In this document: piece by piece, positions 60,572 through 64,000 of the stretch
Layout of the letters: every line of letters begins with the position of its first letter
How positions within the stretch are numbered: the first letter of the stretch is position 1
NCBI GenBank assembly: GCA_040221055.1
Contig: JAVJVN010000020.1
Span: 133,528 to 197,527, forward strand
From: Rhodothermales bacterium
Lineage (GTDB): Bacteria; Bacteroidota; Rhodothermia; Rhodothermales; UBA10348
Reading direction: 5' to 3'
DNA length: 64,000 bases
Position numbers and translations under genes: made by a program
Notes under the pieces: generated by a model
Database searches by the model: none
The model's input: the letters and a program-made list of their open reading frames with translations, nothing else
What the model was told of the DNA's origin: nothing

Positions 60572-60663
60572 CGGCATCACCCATGATAACACGGACAGGG
60601 GCGGCCACGCGCATCATCCTTCCCAACAGACCGGGAACGCGCGCGAACGGTCGGGCCGTCCGG

Positions 60664-61461
60664 TCAACTGGCCTTCGCCGTGGACGGGGCGTGCGCAATC
60701 CGGGACAGGAAGTCGATCATGTGCCGGTTGAAGACGTCCGGCTGTTCCTGCATGGGGACGTGTCCACACCTGTCCACGAAATGCAGTTCGGAGTCTGAAA
60801 TGCCCTCGTGGAACATGCGCGCCACGTCGGGCGGCGTGATTTCGTCCTGCTTGCCCCAGACCAGGAGGGTAGGCGCCTGGATGTCTCCGAGATCATCCCG
60901 GATGGAGCGCTTTTCGACCGATCGGGCGAACCGGATGAGGCGGACGGCCTTTTCCCGGTCATTGATGATGTCAATGACGTCGTCCAGGAGTTCCTCGGTG
61001 ACGTGCGACGGATCGAAGAACGTCTTGGCCACGCGGGGCCGCAGGTATTCCCGGTCCTTGCGACGCATGATGGACGACGACATTTCCACCTCGAAAATAC
61101 CCGATGCACCCGTCAGGACGAGTCCTGCCACCCGCTCCGGGTAGGCCAGCGCATAGAGTACGGCCAGGTGACCGCCCATGGAGTTGCCCGTAACGACGGC
61201 ACGTTCCAGGCCGAACTTCGAGGTGAAGTCCTTGACGAATTCCACGAGGCCTTCCAGGTTGGCCTGGCGGAGGGGCATGGAATAAACGGGCAGGATGGGG
61301 CAGACTATCCGGTAACCGGCACGCGCCACGGCCGGAATGGTGGCTTCCCAGTTACTGATGTCCCCCATCATACCGTGCAGGAGCAGAACCGGCGTGCCGT
61401 CGTTCCCGGCACCCGCCTCCGCGTAGGTGTATCCCTGAGCCGTCTTGATCTCGTAATCCAT
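60664..61461 (-). CDS. Alpha/beta-fold hydrolase
   Basis: The start is taken at the ATG at 61461 (MDYEIKTAQGYTYAEAG), 265 residues; ATGs at 61479 and 61503 are also in frame. The fold is plain: oxyanion turn VLLLHGMMGDISNW, nucleophile elbow VTGNSMGGHLAVLYALAYPERV, acid in LVWGKQDEITPPD and His in FVDRCGHVPMQEQPDVFNRHM. It is similar to haloperoxidase and MhpC-like hydrolases of small esters or C-C bonds. No operon partner gives the substrate. Confidence 0.9.
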   Translation of the reverse strand: MDYEIKTAQGYTYAEAGAGNDGTPVLLLHGMMGDISNWEATIPAVARAGYRIVCPILPVYSMPLRQANLEGLVEFVKDFTSKFGLERAVVTGNSMGGHLAVLYALAYPERVAGLVLTGASGIFEVEMSSSIMRRKDREYLRPRVAKTFFDPSHVTEELLDDVIDIINDREKAVRLIRFARSVEKRSIRDDLGDIQAPTLLVWGKQDEITPPDVARMFHEGISDSELHFVDRCGHVPMQEQPDVFNRHMIDFLSRIAHAPSTAKAS

Positions 61462-61622
61462 GATGTGGAAATTACCCATCAGGGGGGTAAGGTGCATCCG
61501 CACGTTGAATCATTTCTTCAAGGAATACGGTGAACCCATGAGGGGCCAATACGTTGCACCAGGTCCAGAATTACCGTATTATGAGGGTCTGCCCTCAATT
61601 CACACGCAACGAGAGAATTTCC

Positions 61623-61715
61623 ATGCCCTGCGGACGCAAAAGAAAACGTCATAAGATTGCCACGCACAAGCGCAAGAAGCGCCTGCGGAAAAACCGGCAC
61701 AAGAAGAAGAAATAG
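61623..61715 (+). CDS. 30-residue AURKAIP1/COX24-type basic ribosomal protein
   Basis: A 30-codon gene starting MPCGRKRKRHKIATHKRKKR and ending in a run of Lys, with GAGAG about seven bases before the ATG. The sequence is nearly identical to the tiny AURKAIP1/COX24-domain proteins found throughout Bacteroidota, which relate to mitochondrial mS38 and mycobacterial bS22 of the small ribosomal subunit. It is too short for most gene finders. It lies just upstream of the ytxH-like gene on the same strand. Confidence 0.88.
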   Translation: MPCGRKRKRHKIATHKRKKRLRKNRHKKKK

Positions 61716-61761
61716 CCCGTAGATCCCCGGCCATCCATCATCAACCAGCATAGGTGCGTTC

Positions 61762-62082
61762 ATGAAAAACGATTCCTGGACCCGTTCTGCCCGCAGTGGT
61801 CTTTGGGGTGTGTTGATTGGTGGGGCAGCCGGATTTGCGTTGGGCCTGATCTTCGCACCTGAAGAAGGCAAGCGGCTCCGCCGCAAGCTCGCCTACCAGC
61901 TGGACCACCTCGGGGAGCAGGTCGCGTCCTTCGTGGAGAAAGCGCTGGATGAGGACTTGGCCAGCCAGGCCCGTGCCGAAGGCGATGCCCTCATCAAGGA
62001 TGCGAAGGAAAAGGCCGACAAGATCCGTACGGATATCGATGCGCTCCTGGGCGAAATGCGCCAGCAGCACTCCGATTCCTGA
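61762..62082 (+). CDS. YtxH-domain protein
   Basis: 106 residues. A single N-terminal membrane helix (GLWGVLIGGAAGFALGLIFAPEEGKRLRRKL) is the YtxH hallmark: glycine-rich helix followed by APxxGxxxR. The rest is a charged, helical, coiled-coil-like tail (EKALDEDLASQARAEGDALIKDAKEKADKIRTDI). Family members are stress-related or gas-vesicle-protein-like, with no fixed molecular role. Confidence 0.85.
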   Translation: MKNDSWTRSARSGLWGVLIGGAAGFALGLIFAPEEGKRLRRKLAYQLDHLGEQVASFVEKALDEDLASQARAEGDALIKDAKEKADKIRTDIDALLGEMRQQHSDS

Positions 62083-62106
62083 TCCCGCCCGTCTTCTTCT
62101 TTTCCA

Positions 62107-62922
62107 ATGCCCAATTTTTCCATTCTGCTTCCCCCTGCTGAAGGCAAGCAGGAAGGCGGCAATCCCTTCGCTCCGGACATGTTCGACTATCGTTCGTCGA
62201 GCACGTTCAATTATTTCAAATCGCTGAATCCACAGCGGCGGGAACTGATTACGGCGCTTCAGGGCGTACTGGACGGTCCCGAAGACGAACTCGAGACGCT
62301 GTTCGGCGTCAAGGGAACGGCCCTGGAGCAGGCCATTGCGGTCAACCGCAATATCCTCAAGGCCCCCCTGATATCCGCCCTCGACCGGTACAGCCCCGGC
62401 GTGATGTATCAGGCCATGGACTTCCCGGGCCTTCCGACCGGTGCCCAACGGCGACTCCTCGAAGAGGGCATCATCTTCTCCGGATTGTTTGGCGTCCTGC
62501 GTCCGGATGACCTCATCCCGAACTACAAATTGCGCATGGATGCGACGCTGCCGGGCATAGGCAAGGTATCGTCGTACTGGCGCGGGGCCATGTCCGCCGT
62601 GGTGAACGAGGCGGTCAGCGGCAAATTCGTATGGAATTTCCTGCCGGGTATCCACCAGGACGCATGGACGGACGAGCACACCTACGCCGCCATGGTCCAG
62701 GTCCGCTTCGTCCGCAAGAAGGGCGGCGACCTGACCCCGGTCACGCATGGCGTGAAGCCCCTGCGCGGCAAGCTGGTCAACTACATCGTGCGCGAAACCA
62801 TCGAGAATCTGGAGCCGCTCCTGGAATGGAAGCATCCGGACGGGTATGTGATCGACGAGAAGCTGTCTGCCTACGACGAGGAAACGAAAATCCACGACCT
62901 CGTCATGGTCCGCAAGGGCTGA
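62107..62922 (+). CDS. yaaA: YaaA-family peroxide stress protein
   Basis: 271 residues. The N-terminus FSILLPPAEGKQEGGNP is the family P-loop-like start, and ALDRYSPGVMYQAMDF, IFSGLFGVLRPDDLIPNYKLRM and WRGAM follow in the normal order. In E. coli YaaA limits free iron during hydrogen peroxide stress. It is 24 bases behind the ytxH-like gene and 14 bases before udk, so the three may share a transcript. Confidence 0.9.
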   Translation: MPNFSILLPPAEGKQEGGNPFAPDMFDYRSSSTFNYFKSLNPQRRELITALQGVLDGPEDELETLFGVKGTALEQAIAVNRNILKAPLISALDRYSPGVMYQAMDFPGLPTGAQRRLLEEGIIFSGLFGVLRPDDLIPNYKLRMDATLPGIGKVSSYWRGAMSAVVNEAVSGKFVWNFLPGIHQDAWTDEHTYAAMVQVRFVRKKGGDLTPVTHGVKPLRGKLVNYIVRETIENLEPLLEWKHPDGYVIDEKLSAYDEETKIHDLVMVRKG

Positions 62923-62936
62923 GGCCGACTGGCGCA

Positions 62937-63575
62937 ATGTCCCCTTCCCCGCTTTCCCGTCCCGTGGTCATTGGCCTCGCAGGAGGTTCCGGCTCGGGAA
63001 AGAGCACCGTCCTGTCGCAATTGCAGGAAGCGTGGGACGATGAGGGCGTGAGCGTCCTGGACCACGACGCGTATTACCGGGAACTGACCCATCTCTCCGT
63101 GGAGGACCGGGCTTCCTTCAACTTCGACCACCCGGCTGCGCTGGAGACCGAACTGCTGGTCAAGCACCTCGAAGCGCTCCTGCAGGGGTTCTCCATTGAA
63201 AAACCGGTGTACGACTTCACAACGCACAGCCGGACCGAGCGCACCGTCACCGTTCGCCCGACGCCAGTCATTGTTGTGGAAGGCATCCTCGTGCTGGCCG
63301 AGAAGGATCTCGTGGACCGGATGGACATCAAGTTGTTCGTGGACACGGATGATGATGTGCGGCTCATCCGACGGATACGCCGCGACATGGAAGAGCGTGG
63401 ACGCTCGCTGGACTCCATCCTGGAGCAGTACGAGCGCACGGTGCGCCCCATGCACATCGAGTTCGTGCAACCGTCGCGCCGGATGGCCGATGTCATCATT
63501 CCGCGGGGCGGCCGCAACGAGATTGCCGTGCAGATGGTGCTTTCCCGGATTTCCACGATTCTGGCGGGAAGATAG
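62937..63575 (+). CDS. udk: Uridine kinase
   Basis: The ATG at 62937 gives MSPSPLSRPVVIGLAGGSGSGKSTVLSQL; upstream in-frame codons overlap yaaA. 212 residues, normal for Udk. P-loop GGSGSGKST (15-23), LDHDAYYRELTHLSVEDRASFNFDHP, YDFTTHSRTE, EGILVLAEKDLVDRMDIKLFVDTDDDVRLIRRIRRD. It phosphorylates uridine and cytidine in the pyrimidine salvage pathway. Confidence 0.96.
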   Translation: MSPSPLSRPVVIGLAGGSGSGKSTVLSQLQEAWDDEGVSVLDHDAYYRELTHLSVEDRASFNFDHPAALETELLVKHLEALLQGFSIEKPVYDFTTHSRTERTVTVRPTPVIVVEGILVLAEKDLVDRMDIKLFVDTDDDVRLIRRIRRDMEERGRSLDSILEQYERTVRPMHIEFVQPSRRMADVIIPRGGRNEIAVQMVLSRISTILAGR

Positions 63576-63591
63576 ACGGTCGGGGCCGGGG

Positions 63592-64000
63592 TCAGCGCAC
63601 CATTTCCGCGACGCCCCTGAGCACCAGATGCGGTCGGACCCGGTCGATTTCCGGAATCCGGGTCGACAACCAGGGTGCCCAGCCTCCCGTGGCCACGACG
63701 TACAACGGGCCGTGCTGCGCGTGCAGGTCCCGCAGCAATCCCTTGACGAGTGCCCGGAATCCGTGCATGATGCCCGACTGCATGGCCTCGACGGTCGAGT
63801 GCCCCACGGTGTCCGGAGGGGATTCCAGCGGTACGAGCGGCAACTGGGCGGTGCCGTCGTTGAGTGCGCGGCGCAGCAGTTCCGGACCCGGCGCAATGAT
63901 GCCTCCGGGGTAATGGCCGTCCGGAGTGACCACCTCGAACGTGAGTGCGGTCCCGGCGTCCACCACCACCGTGGTGGTGCCCGGTGGCCGGTCCGGATCC
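63592..64000 (-). CDS. coaX: Type III pantothenate kinase, C-terminal part (cut by window edge)
   Basis: The frame is open to the window edge; only the last ~136 residues are present. VVVDAGTALTFEVVTPDGHYPGGIIAPG is the CoaX nucleotide/substrate block with the conserved DAGTA; QSGIMHGFRALVKGLL and YVVATGGWAPWLS follow. CoaX catalyses the first step of coenzyme A synthesis. It converges on udk. Confidence 0.92.
   Translation of the reverse strand, partial: DPDRPPGTTTVVVDAGTALTFEVVTPDGHYPGGIIAPGPELLRRALNDGTAQLPLVPLESPPDTVGHSTVEAMQSGIMHGFRALVKGLLRDLHAQHGPLYVVATGGWAPWLSTRIPEIDRVRPHLVLRGVAEMVR

Noticed and set aside
1-64000. CRISPR array or prophage
   Set aside because: No regularly spaced 24-40 bp repeats with unique spacers, and no capsid, tail, terminase or Cas genes are seen.

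Overview
The window is a 64 kb piece of a high-GC bacterial chromosome. It most likely comes from the Rhodothermota/Bacteroidota group. The reasons are two proteins with the NYPNPFNP-type C-terminal sorting domain and a third with a diverged version (type IX secretion cargo), a SusD-free heme uptake locus with an HmuY-like lipoprotein, a Y_Y_Y-type propeller histidine kinase, a 30-codon AURKAIP1/COX24-like gene, and many lipoproteins. No ribosomal RNA or CRISPR array is present. The lineage is an inference from gene content.

Layout. 1-9.1 kb: the end of an unknown gene, a multicopper oxidase whose copper-motif blocks are in swapped order, an AT-richer pair (secreted Cys-rich peptide plus propeller lipoprotein), hrpB, and a YceI - beta-barrel - YceI cluster. 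9.2-18.9 kb: TPR lipoprotein, FkbM methyltransferase, FG-GAP/ASPIC surface protein, two unknown exported proteins and a Tricorn-type protease. 19.1-30.4 kb: an AT-richer genomic island inserted at a tRNA-Thr(CGT) gene. It is bounded by a 41 bp exact repeat of the tRNA 3' part and carries two type IX cargo proteins and a divergent two-component system, but no integrase. 30.5-46.9 kb: nitroreductase, M32 carboxypeptidase, a coupled TonB receptor/HmuY/7-TM operon, a ribosome hibernation factor, class II DAHP synthase, a membrane histidine kinase, a regulator coupled to mnmA, aroQ coupled to a flippase, and an orphan FtsX/MacB-type permease.

47.0-51.2 kb holds the least familiar locus: two uncharacterised genes followed by a protein that joins a Lon-type Ser/Lys peptidase domain to one transmembrane helix and a probably extracytoplasmic FG-GAP repeat region. 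51.4-59.2 kb: OmpA/glycine-zipper lipoprotein, PadR plus permease operon, Ca2+/cation antiporter, esterase plus ring-cleaving dioxygenase operon, a third YceI and its MarR neighbour. 59.2-64 kb: a broken Fic gene, tmRNA (ssrA), a small lipoprotein, an alpha/beta hydrolase, the 30-codon ribosomal-type gene, a YtxH protein, yaaA, udk and the end of coaX.

Gene order shows several translationally coupled sets (ATGA overlaps): 3666>2267, 32837>36152, 42452>40687, 42521>44472, 55161>52202 and 57833>56227. Most starts were moved inward from the longest open frame to the first start followed by a signal peptide, a lipobox or the conserved family N-terminus.
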